From Siphonodentalium dalli (taxonomy: Eukaryota; Mollusca; Scaphopoda; Gadilida; Siphonodentaliidae): DNA of 64,000 bases. The notes under the pieces were generated by a model. That model was not told the DNA's origin. It saw only the letters and a list, made by a program, of their open reading frames with translations, and did no database searches. Of the stretch, positions 47,061 to 58,573 are shown one piece after another (the first letter of the stretch is position 1; each line of letters starts with the position of its first letter). The stretch spans positions 283,333,426 to 283,397,425 of the forward strand of contig CP136063.1 in NCBI GenBank assembly GCA_032622095.1, read 5' to 3'. The position numbers were made by a program, and so were the translations under genes.

Positions 47061-47781
47061 TCAGATTGTATCCTCTCCCCATGGTAATTTGTGTGATTTT
47101 ATTTATGAATGGCGAGTTCCTTTGCGGCAGCATTGTTCTGAGCATGCGAATCGTACATTTTTATTTTATATTCTAGGTTCTGACATAGTTCAGCATTCGA
47201 GAGGAGTGATTTTAAATGTGAGCAGCATGGTTCACCATGAATAGAGGGGACAACATCCCGGAAACCACGTGGAGGACCAGACTCAAAAGATAGCGATAAC
47301 AAACCGACACAACTCGACTATGATTGCATGAAAGGTATGTGTACTATAATATTTTATTATATGATCATAAACTTTCTTCTAAAAGTCCCATTCTAACTCA
47401 CATGGAAAGGGAGCTGATAAATAGAGGATATTTTTAGTTTTTGAGTGAATGCCATAATTATTTCATGAGTGACTCACAGTTCGCAGGTCGCGAGTTGAAA
47501 ATTGCTATTTCCTCTGCTAGTCACAATGAAATAATATGGGATTCACCATCAGTTTATTTCGAACAATTATCAACGGATTTGAATGAATTTGAGTATATGA
47601 GTTCACAAAAGGAGTATCTGAAACGAGTTCGCAAAGTAGGCCCGGTCGTACATTTTTACAAGAAATACGGCCCTGATTTGTCCTTTTTTTGGCGTTAGGT
47701 TCTCACGAAATGTTCTCCGGGTATTTCGAATTATCAACGAAATTGAAAGATTGTTGGTATGTGACTTCACAAATGAGAGAG
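47061..47781. other. No supported gene
   Basis: A plus-strand 85-aa frame (47441-47698) has normal-looking composition, but I see no homology, start context or splice support. Confidence 0.3.
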
Positions 47782-48025
47782 TTGTAATCACATAATCGAC
47801 TTATAATGCGGCGATTCTAAGCATATTGGTTGCGCACAATGACACATTAGCCATCTCACAACTGTTCATGTATACGCTCTTTAACGTGTGTTTTCGCTGT
47901 GGCACGCGCCATAAAACGAAATAACGGACATGACTCCATAATCTGCTTATTTAAGAATCAAATAATCACATTATGTATCTGTTTTACTTTATAGGTCGAC
48001 TATGTGCGTATTTGCTCGGGGATAA
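47782..48025 (+). repeat. Dispersed repeat F, copy 5
   Basis: ataatgcggcgattctaagc, ctctttaacgtgtgttttcg and ccataaaacgaaataacgga correspond to 31433-31759 inverted and to 10851-11112. Confidence 0.6.
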
Positions 48026-48514
48026 AATTGAAAATTTGGGGTAGGATTTTTGAAGTGTTTGGTGTCAAATTGGACCGTGGATGTTTAATTTTATACACCG
48101 GATGTCTCATATATAGGAAGGGTCGTTCATCTTTATCGGGTAGCCTACTTTTTCACTAAAGAATATTCCTCCATATACATCCATATTCAAACTACACAGG
48201 GCATACACATCTTATATGCATATTATAAAAGGGATCCAAGGCACTCGCAGTGAATAAATGTGCAAAACAAAGTCTGTATTAACATCACCACCAAGAAAAA
48301 CATAGAAATAGACAAACTTTGTGGTTGTGTATTATTTTCCAATAACTAAATTTGCATGGTGATACCATTATATTGTCATGTAAACAAAACTACTGTCGTC
48401 ATTTGTCAACAAACATCGCAAATTGTGTAGTTGTCTGAATATGATTTAAGGAATAGTGTCCAATGATTTGACCTGTTTCGATGTTTACTGTCAAGTTTTT
48501 ATTACATGTGGACC
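48026..48514. other. No gene or recognised repeat
   Basis: Nothing supportable. Confidence 0.3.
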
Positions 48515-48756
48515 ACACAAAAATTCGTTTAATAACTTCCCAATAATGAGCTTAATTTGAATGTCAAAACCATTGTTGTGGAAACACTATCGTTAATAAA
48601 AGTTCAGTCAGTCCAATAAGGTACCACGTCATGTGGTACCTTATTGGACTGACTGAAGTTTTATTTTACTTTTATTAACGATAGTGTTTCCACAACAATG
48701 GTTTTGACATGCAAATTAAGCTCATTATTGGGGAGTTATTAAACGAATTTTTGTGT
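48515..48756. repeat. Large foldback, ~120-bp arms, 5-bp loop
   Basis: acacaaaaattcgtttaata at the left pairs with tattaaacgaatttttgtgt at the right. The centre is ggtaccacgtcatgtggtac. The arms are nearly identical, with an insertion of about 10 bp (ttttattttac) on the right. No coding sequence. Confidence 0.93.
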
Positions 48757-48794
48757 AATTTAATATGAACCCACATCGAATGCCTTGAGCCCCT

Positions 48795-49194
48795 TTAACC
48801 CTTTACCCAGCAGAAGGGCCCTGTGCCAATGCATTCTCTTATATATGCGAGTTGACCATAGGTCGCCTCGCATATATAAGAGAATGCATTGGCTTAACAC
48901 ATTAAAAATTATAAAATTGTTAAAGAATGTAAGAAAAAATGGTAAAAAGTGTTAAAAAAAGTTTTTTTTTAGGCCAATGCATTCTCTTATATATGCGAGG
49001 CGACCTATGGTCGACTCGCATATATAAGAGAATGCATTGGCACAGGGCATAACTGTAACTATCACAATGTGGTCAAGGAGCCGGTTCCAATGATATCCAT
49101 ATTTGTATGGTGTTATTGAGACAGACCGAAGATATTTTAGGCTGTTGAAGCTTTATTTGGCCGGTTTTGGCCGGTTTGTTGGGTAAAGGGTTAA
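48795..49194 (-). mobile_element. Family A hairpin MITE, copy A6
   Basis: TTAA-bounded, 400 bp. Hairpins 48826-48892 (one loop substitution, gttgacc) and 48974-49040. Lies 38 bp right of the foldback. Confidence 0.92.
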
Positions 49195-49600
49195 TGTGTA
49201 AGTTTATGAACAAGAGTAATAACACCTATAATAGTTGTTCAGAATTAACATTCACAACCGCGACAGTGAAGAGTGCCCTGGAACATAATACAATTAAATT
49301 ATGGGACGCGGTTCTACGAAACAAGCACAGCTATGATTAGACTACATCTGTTTAACTTTACTAATGAGGATAGTAAACGTATTAGCTGATATGCGGGAAG
49401 TAGTTTTGTGGCACTTCTGCACGACCGCCCCATGGGCGCTATCCCTCGATATAAGGAAGGACGGGCATTGGTAGCATCCAACGAATTCGAATCGTATATG
49501 CACATGTAGTTTATGAATATAGTCGGAAACCGGGGTAATTGGGTATATCCTTCGTGTAAGAATACACAAAACCACACACCCCCTCAATTCCACATATGTA
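49195..49600. other. No gene or recognised repeat
   Basis: Nothing supportable. Confidence 0.3.
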
Positions 49601-49631
49601 TTAGGGTTAGGGTCAGGGTTAGGGTCAGGTT
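49601..49631 (+). repeat. Interstitial telomere-like repeats
   Basis: Five units of TTAGGG/TCAGGG (ttagggttagggtcagggtt then agggtcagg). Confidence 0.8.
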
Positions 49632-50480
49632 TCCATTAAGATGTAGTTATTCTGATATCATTAGTATCGATTGGTGGAGGGATTACCAGTATGATTCTAC
49701 CATTGTATTGTTCGGTGATTGGTTTATTGTTGTATGATAAACCACAATAGAGATGCGAGTATAATTATTAATTAACTGTTTTTTTTTATCGATATCAATC
49801 CGCGAGTGTCGAAACATAAGACTCAATCCAGGATGCAGAAAATGATACTATCAGGAATAATATTTGGCAAATTCTAAAAGAATTTGGCAAAAAATATTTT
49901 CATTTGGCAAATGATTTGGCAAAAGTAAATTACGGTGCATCGTGGACCCTGACTATAAGTGAGTACTGCGGCACCGTAACCACTGACATAATGTAGGATT
50001 CGCTTAAAATTGCAAAAACTACAAGGCGTATTGATCACATCATTTCAGAAAACACAATATCTGAACTACATGTACGCACCGTTGTAAATATTAATCCTTA
50101 ATTCGAAAATAATTAATGGTCGATAAACAAGCGGCAATGAGAGGCACTGCACGTACAACTCACGCTTTGTGATGAAAAGGCTGTGTTCACACAGTGACAT
50201 TTTAGCAGTGAATTTACCAGCTAGCCCATTGCAGGGAGTTATGCATGATCGTCTAGAATATGATCCTATACTGAGCATGATATGTACATATACTTTGTGT
50301 CTCTGACTGTTGTATTTCATGCCTATTATGGTTTCACATTTTATGATTACAAGACAAGACGTGTTCCGAGTCAGCATTACAATAGCTGACAACAATCAAC
50401 CGCGCAATAAATCATGACGGTTAGCTCGAATCACAGTTTCAATTATTGCAACATTCCAATAGTATGCAATTCTCAGATGT
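49632..50480. other. No gene; short aatttggcaaa duplications
   Basis: catttggcaaa/aatttggcaaa recurs four times within 49863-49924. Otherwise nothing. Confidence 0.4.
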
Positions 50481-50875
50481 TTAACCCTTTACCCAAGGGC
50501 CCTGTGCCAATGCATTCTCTTATATATGCGAGTCGACCATAGGTCGCCTCGCATATATAAGAGAATGCATTGGCTTAACACATTAAAAATTATAAAATTG
50601 TTAAAGAATGTAAGAAAAAATGGTAAAAAGTGTTAAAAAAAGATTTTGTTTAGGCCAATGCATTCTCTTATATATGCGAGGCGACCTATGGTCGACTCGC
50701 ATATATAAGAGAATGCATTGGCACAGGGCATAACTGTAACCATCACAATGTGGTCAAGGAGCCGGTTCCAATGATATCCATATTTGTATGGTTCTATTGA
50801 GACAGACCGAAGATATTTTAGGCTGTTGAAGCTTTATTTGGCCGGTTTTGGCCGGTTTGTTTGGTAAAGGGTTAA
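50481..50875 (-). mobile_element. Family A hairpin MITE, copy A7
   Basis: Left TIR shortened (ttaaccctttacccaagggc), right end ggtaaagggttaa. Hairpins 50507-50573 and 50655-50721. Its right TTAA (50872-50875) is also the left TTAA of the next element. Confidence 0.9.
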
Positions 50876-51423
50876 AGGCACGGGCGGCGTTCGTTGCAGA
50901 AATATTCATATTTGTTAAAATCGCCATCAACAGAAGGAATATTAAAAAATATATAGTTTTGTTCATATGCCAAACATAATCAGCGCGTAAATATTATATT
51001 GTCGTCAAGACGTACGATGGTGTACGTAAACGAGAGCCTGCTCGTGTTACAGAAGTTTTACTTCTGTTTACACAGAAGTTTTACTTCTGTTTACATAACA
51101 CAGCTCAATTATATTGGTATATCACACACAAATTATATAAACGCTCTTTATTATTTCCATATCAGGGAAACAGTAACAAATAACGCACTTTAAAGTTTAC
51201 CATATCCGGATCTAAACAAAAGCCAGGTTCTCTAACGTTTTTTGCTTTTGTTTACATAACAAAGGAAAAACATTTGACAATACCATACTGTTTATGCCAT
51301 ATTTCTGATTGGTATAAGAACAAAGTCTGTCTATATTTTACTATTCTTTCTGTTTATGGCGGTTTTTGACGGATGTGAATATTTTAACAGCATACCCACC
51401 GCCAACGCCGCCCGCATCTTTAA
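50872..51423 (+). mobile_element. Family E TIR element, copy E6
   Basis: The ends are ttaaaggcacgggcggcgtt and gccgcccgcatctttaa. The longest E copy, with a local duplication of cagaagttttacttctgttt. Confidence 0.8.
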
Positions 51424-51840
51424 CCTGCATGATGTATAACTCAATTTTTGTAAGAAGCCATCTGCAACGAGTGATAAGTGAGTTTTTATTCAGCCCATGC
51501 ACCGTGTTAGCACAGTAAAGCTCATACTTATGCAGTATTTCCCTGTGGTGCCGTGAGTCTGATGTCTCGAATTTGACCAGGCATTTTTTCAATTTACCGG
51601 TTACTTCATCGCCGGGACAGCCATTAGCGTTGGTTCCCGATCCGACGGTGTGCCTATAACACAGTGAGTTCTCTGGACATGCCACCAAGAGAGGAGCGGA
51701 GTTAAGAACTCTCTCCAGTACATAGTTCGATATGTCTGAAACTCTTTTGCTCCTGAACTAATATAAGTTTCAGAGCATTATTCATGATGCTCATGGCACT
51801 GGAAATGCAGACGACGATTACAAGTCCGACCGATACCATG
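51424..51840. other. No gene recognised
   Basis: Possibly the body of the adjoining tRNA-like element. No second copy in the window. Confidence 0.3.
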
Positions 51841-51919
51841 TCGGATTCGAACCTCCGACCGCGTAGAAGGTGTAGCTCAGAGGTTGGTCCACTAGCAAAC
51901 TGAGCTATCCGCTGAATCC
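51841..51919 (-). tRNA. tRNA-like sequence, probably a SINE head or tRNA pseudogene
   Basis: On the minus strand the sequence has an A-box-like tagctcagtttgctagtgg (complement of 51889-51907) and a B box ggttcgaatcc (complement of 51843-51853) within a T arm whose stem gtcgg/ccgac pairs. The acceptor ends do not pair, so it is not a functional tRNA. Polymerase III promoter boxes at this spacing are typical of tRNA-derived SINEs. Confidence 0.5.
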
Positions 51920-51982
51920 AGTCAATTTTCCCAGTTTCCCTTGTTTCCGTGGCCCGTCGGGATAATTAACGGGACAGGTATA

Positions 51983-52444
51983 TGTGACCCGCCATATCAA
52001 ATCCAGTCGGAAGTCGGGATTGTTTTACCCTGTGCCAATGCATTCTCTTATATATGCGAGTCGACCATAGGTCGCCTCGCATATATAAGAGAATGCATTG
52101 GCCTAACAATTTTTTACAATTTTATTTTTTTTGTTCTTGTATTCTTTAGCCATTTTATAATTTCACTCATACAGAGCCTCAGACAAACATGAGCAGACGA
52201 CACTCTTCTATGTGCTTCTATACATGTGTGGGGCTCCCTACAGGGTAATGGATGTTTTTTTTATTTTATGTCCTAAAAATTGTAAGAAACATTTATCTAA
52301 AAAACATGATCAAAAATTGTTAAGCCAATGCATTCTCTTATATATGCGAGGCGACCTATGGTCGACTCGCATATATAAGAGAATGCATTGGCACAGGGTA
52401 AAACAAATCCCGACTTCCGACTGGATTTGATATGGCGGGTCACA
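51983..52444. mobile_element. Family B hairpin MITE, copy B2 (best reference copy)
   Basis: TIRs tgtgacccgccatatcaaat and complement of gatatggcgggtcaca, with hairpins 52035-52101 and 52325-52391. The longer internal spacer contains acagagcctcagacaaacat and its loosely inverted partner atgtgtggggctccct. It may be flanked by TA. Confidence 0.88.
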
Positions 52445-53486
52445 TATGTCTTCCTTTTTGCACGTAATTGGATTCCTCTGTTGAGTCATACCATTTGGGT
52501 TTGCTGGATGTTTTATACCTTCGAATTGTTGATAATAGAAGAAAAGACAATTTCGCCCAATGACCAGCTTGGAATATATACAACCTTGTTTTTCATTGTT
52601 TGACTTTCCATGTCAGTTCATTCTTTTTCTGTATGTATAGGTGGTATGTATTTAGTTTCAAAGCAAATCTCTTGGTGACAGCACGAAAAAGCCCTCAATT
52701 TTCGCATTTTAATTTTGCGAAACATGAGCAATATTGACCCAACAACCAGCTCTATGGTGTGGCACGGAATAGCATTTATTATTTTCTCTTTCCATATCAG
52801 ATAATTCAATACATATATGTGAGTGAGTGCTTGACATTTATTTTCAAAGCAACTATGTTGATGATAGCATGCAAGAACAATCTGTGGTATGAACTCTAAA
52901 TTTTGGAGTAAAATTACTTGTTTTGACATAATAATCAGCTAATTAGGCGCGATTTGTGTTCTTGTTCTCTCATGTCAGATTATTCTAATTTGGATAATAT
53001 ATATTTAATTTTGAAACAAATGTGCTGGTGATAACATGAAAAATCTCAAATTTCGCCACTAAATAATGACTGGCTCTGACATTTACAAAACAACCAGCTA
53101 TTGAGGCACCAAACCCAGTGTTGCTTTTTACTCCAGGACTCACCATATCATGTCATTCCATTTGAGCATATTTGAGTGCTTTATATTGATTTTCAAAACA
53201 ATTGTATTGCTAAAACATGAAAAAGCTTTATGTTCACCACTAATGTTAGAGAAAAAATACTGACATTGACCCATAACCAGTTCGTGATTCACCGTGGTCT
53301 ACCGTAAATGTAAAGAAACCAAGATCAGAATTATTAATTGCTATTTTACCCCACTAAGATGGTGACCAACAAAGTCCCAAAGTTTCAAAATAAAAACAAA
53401 AGAATGTATTGTCAATTCGTCAGGATTACAAGCCCCATGACGACACGAGCACGAAACTAATCACAGGAAGAACACAAAATCAAATT
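52445..53486. other. No gene; degenerate ~200-bp periodic sequence
   Basis: Themes such as tttcaaa(a/g)caa, gatgatagcatg/gataacatgaaaa, ttttcgccact and aacaaccagct recur about every 180-220 bp (around 52650, 52840, 53010, 53190). This suggests an old tandem repeat. Confidence 0.5.
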
Positions 53487-53926
53487 TGTGACCCGCCATT
53501 TCAAATCCAATCGTAAGTCGGGATTTTTTTTACCCTGTGCCAATGCATTCTCTTATATATGCGAGTCGACCATAGGTCGCCTCGCATATATAAGAGAATG
53601 CGATGGACTAACAGTTTTTTTTACAATTTTAATAATTTGTTATTGTATTCTTTAACAATTTTATAATTTCACCCATACAGAGCCCCAGACAAACATGAGC
53701 AGACGACACTCTTATATATGCTTCTATATATGTGTGGGGCTCCCTGCAGGGTAATGAATGTTTGTTTATGTTATGTACTAAAAATTGTAAGAAACATTTA
53801 TTTAAAAAACATGATAAAAAATTGTTAGGCCAATGCATTCTCTTATATATGCGAGGCGACCTATGGTCGACTCGCATATATAAGAGAATGCATTGGCACA
53901 GGGTAGAACAAATCCGGACTTACGGC
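53487..53926. mobile_element. Family B hairpin MITE, copy B3, right TIR truncated
   Basis: Left end tgtgacccgccatttcaaat, hairpins 53540-53606 (end mutated to gcgatgg) and 53830-53896. Stops at aatccggacttacggc without the last 20 bp of the right TIR. Confidence 0.85.
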
Positions 53927-53979
53927 TTTTTTATTACCCAGAGCACGAAACTAATCACAGAAAGAGCACAAAATCAAAT

Positions 53980-54680
53980 TTGACGTTCAGATGTATGTTA
54001 TGTAGGGTTAGGTTTAGGGTTGACGTTCAGATGTATGTTATGTAGATATATGACGTTCAGATGTATGTTATGTAGATATAGGACGTCAGATGTATGTTAT
54101 GTAGATATAGGACGTGTATTGACGTTCAGATGTATGTTATGTAGATATAGGACGTGTATTGACGTTCAGATGTATGTTATGTAGATATAGGACGTGTATT
54201 GACGTTCAGATGTATGTTATGTAGATATAGGACGTGTATTGACGTTCAGATGTATGTTATGTAGATATAGGACGTGTATTGACGTTCAGATGTATGTTAT
54301 GTAGATATAGGACGTGTATTGACGTTCAGATGTATGTTATGTAGATATAGGACGTGTATTGACGTTCAGATGTATGTTATGTAGATATAGGACGTGTATT
54401 GACGTTCAGATGTATGTTATGTAGATATAGGACGTGTATTGACGTTCAGATGTATGTTATGTAGATATAGGACGTGTATTGACGTTCAGATGTATGTTAT
54501 GTAGATATAGGACGTGTATTGACGTTCAGATGTATGTTATGTAGATATAGGACGTGTATTGACGTTCAGATGTATGTTATGTAGATATAGGACGTGTAGT
54601 CGTGTTCAGATGTATGTTATGTAGATATATGACGTTCAGATGTATGTTATGTAGATATAGGACGTGTATTCGTGTTCTGC
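53980..54680 (+). repeat. 40-bp minisatellite (about 16 units), telomere-like start
   Basis: The unit is gacgttcagatgtatgttat followed by gtagatataggacgtgtatt. The first unit joins gggttaggtttagggtt (54005-54021). Central units appear identical. Edge units are shortened or altered. Confidence 0.95.
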
Positions 54681-54952
54681 ATTAATTCACAAACCCAGCA
54701 TCTCTGATTAATAAAGCAATCGAACGCGAATGCAATGAAATGGCAAGTGGCTGCCGCGTTTATGCATATTAATTCCTTTCTGTATTCTACACGAATAAAT
54801 GCGGCGCGATGCTAATGAACGCAGCAAGTTTCCTATCTCCCTTATGATCGAAAAGATTGCACATCTCCAATTACGAGGTGTCTCATAACATTTGTCACAC
54901 AAATGTTGATTATAATTCAAACGCGATCGGTTATGCGGACTAATGATACAGA

Positions 54953-55506
54953 AAACCCGCTCGACTATATGAGTTATTTGGACTGTTTCCATTGTGATGC
55001 TATATACGTGCGACTATATGAGTTATTTGGACTGTTTCCATTGTGATGCTATATACGTGCGACTATATGAGTTATTTGGACTGTTTCCATTGTCGATGCT
55101 ATATACGTGAATACGTGAAATATACAGCGCATGCCTCCCCCACCCCGTGCGGCACGGTGTAGCTTGAGAAAACCAGAAAATACGCATGTGGTACAGACTC
55201 CCTGTCCGATTTCACACCAAATAATACCATTCATACGTTTTCTATACCGGTAATAACTAGAGGTTACCAACAGTACCAGTCAGAAGAAGTGGTATATTGG
55301 GGCGCGCCTTTATTGCGATATTGAGCGCGCTTAATTTCGAAAGAAAAGCGCGATTATAGCGCAATGCCAAAAATCTGTCGCGCTTATTATCGCGACATTG
55401 AGCGCAAAATATTGCGATATTAAGCGCGCAAAATTTTACACAGACCCACGTATTTGGAATCGCAATGGAAACAGTCCAAATAACTCCAATATAGTCGAGC
55501 GGGTTT
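54953..55506. mobile_element. TIR element with triplicated subterminal unit
   Basis: aaacccgctcgactatatga then gttatttggactgtttccat on the left is inverted at atggaaacagtccaaataac then atatagtcgagcgggttt on the right. The left subterminal 49 bp is repeated three times (54962-55109). The interior has a gcgcgc/gcgatattgagcgc-rich segment at 55298-55430. Confidence 0.75.
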
Positions 55507-55639
55507 GCTCCATCATGTGCATATAGTGTACATATTGCATTCACAACTATAATTATATACACATCTAAAACATTCTCTCTATTTATGCAATAAACAATAT
55601 AGAAGAAGCAATAATTTGCTTTAAAAATGATTTTTCGTC

Positions 55640-55880
55640 CATTTTCGTGATCAACTGGTGTCAATCTAGCCGGGTAAACATCACTGATATGGCCTGCAGG
55701 CTTCAATTCAGTGAATTTGGCCGAAACGTTAACACTGTCGCCTATGGGAAACCATTTAGTTCCGTGATTCCTTATGGATGTCTATACATCCAACATGGGG
55801 GCGCGTCTCGTATCCAATCACGTGATTAAGAACGCTCTATAACGGAGCCGCTTCCGATTCTTCTTGTTTGTCGCTTGTTT
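55640..55880 (+). promoter_or_regulatory. Promoter-like island (CCAAT, TCACGTGA, ETS-like)
   Basis: CCAAT at 55814 overlaps the palindrome ATCACGTGAT (55817-55826, a bHLH E-box). cttccg (ETS-type) follows at 55851. The island is GC-richer than its surroundings. No first exon could be supported. Confidence 0.2.
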
Positions 55881-56856
55881 TCACAAAATATGATCCGCTG
55901 AAGAAAAGAGCACTTTGGTTTTAACTTGATTTTAACACGCGAGACTCTCTCATGTGTAACAGGGGGATGAAATCGCCACCAATTCCACCGGATGATGTAT
56001 TACACTGATGGAGTTATAACAGCTGGCGGATGATTTCTTATCCGCTTGATTTCCTCTGCAACTATAGCTGTTGAAACGGAGATTCGATATAGCAGGGTAA
56101 AGCAAATTTTGTAATTGAGCCTGGCGAAATCAGATGGAAAACGCAATCATGAATGCATATCCGGGGAATTGAATTGAATATTAGTATTTCGAATACCATT
56201 TCAATTTAATTCCCGAAACAAGTGCATGCACGGTGGTTAATATGAGCTTTGCGACAGACGATCTTAATATTTCGCATCATAAAATATGTTTATGATTACT
56301 TCTGGATAATCCACGCCATATACTTAAACTGTTTACGAATAGGTTTTTTTGTATTACTAAATTATTTAAAACATCTCAAAATATAACATTGAGAGGGAGG
56401 AGTTACATTGAGAGGGAGGAGTTCCTATAAAGTTGGTAATATGCTTGTCTATACCATGTATGCTCATCTTTTTCATGTCCGCCATGACTCTCCGTTTGGA
56501 CATGCAAGTACTACGAGCGAGCGTGTACGAGGGTCTATTTATGTATGTATGCATATGTGTTTGAGTGTATTTTAAAGGTGTGTGTACAAGTGTGTGTGGG
56601 TATCTAAGAGTGGCTGTGGTGTGGATTTGTGCGTGCGTGATGTATTTATGTGTGATTTTATACGTTTGCTTTTTTTTCGAGTTAAATGTTTGTAAATACT
56701 AATTTTCCTTGTACTGTGTTCTTGCTTATTGCCTGTGTCATAATGTAAGCTCTCTGTATTACATAGGAAATAAAGAACTATATAGAATTAATAAAATATG
56801 GTTACAGCTGTTAGATTTTTAACACGAACCAATAGAACCCAGTAATTATTTGTCTT
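55881..56856. other. No gene; TG-rich segment and a LINE-like 3' end
   Basis: A 20-bp direct repeat (acattgagagggaggagtt) lies at 56388 and 56406. 56520-56660 is TG-rich. ttacataggaaataaagaac near 56759 resembles a polyadenylation or LINE 3' end. Confidence 0.4.
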
Positions 56857-56977
56857 GCCGAGAGCTTTCTGATGAATGGCAACAAGCCATATTTCCGACT
56901 AAATCCTGAAAAGTTACCCATGATTCTGCTGTGGTTAAGAGGTCGATTAATTAGAGCATTACTGTATTTCAGCCACC
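56857..56977 (+). repeat. Half copy of the 6.6-kb foldback
   Basis: gagagctttctgatgaatgg through aagccatatttccgactaaa to gagcattactgtatt matches the right arm at 6692-6800. Confidence 0.9.
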
Positions 56978-57683
56978 TGAAACAAAAATTGATATGTGCA
57001 ATAATAACTAGCTGCAAAATATTACTTTATTATTGATGTTTATGATGTTTATCTATTTGAAAATTGTAAACAGTTTCATTGGATCAGAGATGTAATTAAC
57101 AGTTTAAGACTTCTATCCTCATGGTCAGACTATATATAGTTACAATTACTCACGAGTGAAGAGTGATGTAGATAAAGGCATCGGCTTTTGGCACGTGTAG
57201 GTGTACGAAATTGTAAAATTTATTATGACAAGATGTCTTGCAACGCAGTTATATCTAGAACAGACTGTTCGGCCAATACTCCAAAATCTGTTCCGTACTC
57301 GAGCGGACAATGACGTTATCGCATGGATCTAATTTTGTGTTATAGCAGCAGAAGTAACATCCTGAAATGTGTACTGGCACTGCATGGTGGACTGGTACTG
57401 TAACTACGCAACTCAACCGCGTGCGTCTACACTTATTTATTTTTCCCTCCACAGGAGTGACAGAAAACAACATAGCCAAGGGCCCTATCACAATCCGTCG
57501 ATAAAAGTAACTCATTGTAATCGTGTTATGTTGATTCTTATCGTAGTTCATTTGAATGTGACATGTGTGAAATGTCAAAGCGCCACGAGGAAAGGTGCGC
57601 GTCTAAACCGATAGTTACTTTGAGGGACCAAAAGTGAATATGACGAATAGCCACAAACAAAGTCACCCCTTACGTTGAAACGT
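56978..57683. other. No supported gene
   Basis: A splice-acceptor-like ttatttttccctccacag ends at 57455 and is followed by short open frames (VTENNIAKGPITIRR in one). No donor or homology. Confidence 0.25.
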
Positions 57684-58061
57684 TTACCCTGTGCCAATGC
57701 ATTCTCTTATATATGCGAGTCGACCATAGGTCGCCTCGCATATATAAGAGAATACATTGGCCTAACAATTTTTTACAATTTTAATAATTTTTTCTTGTAT
57801 TCTTTAACAATTTTATAATTTCACCCATACAGAGCCCCAGACAAGCATGAGCAGACGACACTTTTCTATATGCTTCTATATATGTGTGGGGCTCCCTGCA
57901 GTGTAATGGATGTTTTTTATTTTATGTCCTAAAAATTGTCAGAAACATTTATTTAAAAAAAATGATAAAAAATTGTTAGGCCAATGCATTCTCTTATATA
58001 TGCCAGGCGACCTATGGTCGACTCGCATATATAAGAGAATGCATTGGCACAGGGTAAAAAA
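57684..58061. mobile_element. Family B core without outer TIRs, copy B4
   Basis: Begins tttaccctgtgcc and ends ggcacagggtaaaa. The tgtgacccgcc ends are absent on both sides. Hairpins 57694-57760 and 57981-58047. The interior matches B2. Confidence 0.85.
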
Positions 58062-58573
58062 CAACATTTGATACGTATAAAAATAACACATTGCCAGCCC
58101 AACGTCTAAATTGATTGTTTAATGTGATAGTTAAAAGTGTTATACATGTATATCAACATTTTGTTCAACACAATTTGGTATCGACGAATATTTTCCAGGC
58201 CGCCAAATATTCCATGTGGTGAAAAATAACTGATTTAAAAAAATCGATATATGATAACTCTGAGCTTTGGTGGGTGGGTTCCTCGACTCGGATCACATGT
58301 TATTTACCCCCCCCCCCCCCACCCGAAGCCAAATATCTAGTAATTTAGAAGTGTTAATTCGGATTACGCGTCTTTAACTGTTATGGCGGAAACATGTGAG
58401 TTAACAGATTTCGAATAACACAAATAACCATCATTTGGAATAGGTACACATGCACATGGAAACCGATCATACTATGACCCCTAAGTTGATTGGAATAAGT
58501 TCACAAATGAGACGCATTTCTCACATTTGGACAAGACTTTTTATAAAAATTAATAATTGAAGTGTAATTGTTA

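Noticed and set aside
47441-47698. 85-aa plus-strand frame
   Set aside because: Nothing recognisable. This length is expected by chance across 64 kb.
49601-49631. True chromosome end
   Set aside because: The tract is only 31 bp and lies within ordinary repeat-rich sequence on both sides.
57369-57614. Frame following a good splice acceptor at 57455
   Set aside because: Competing frames, no donor site and no homology I can name.
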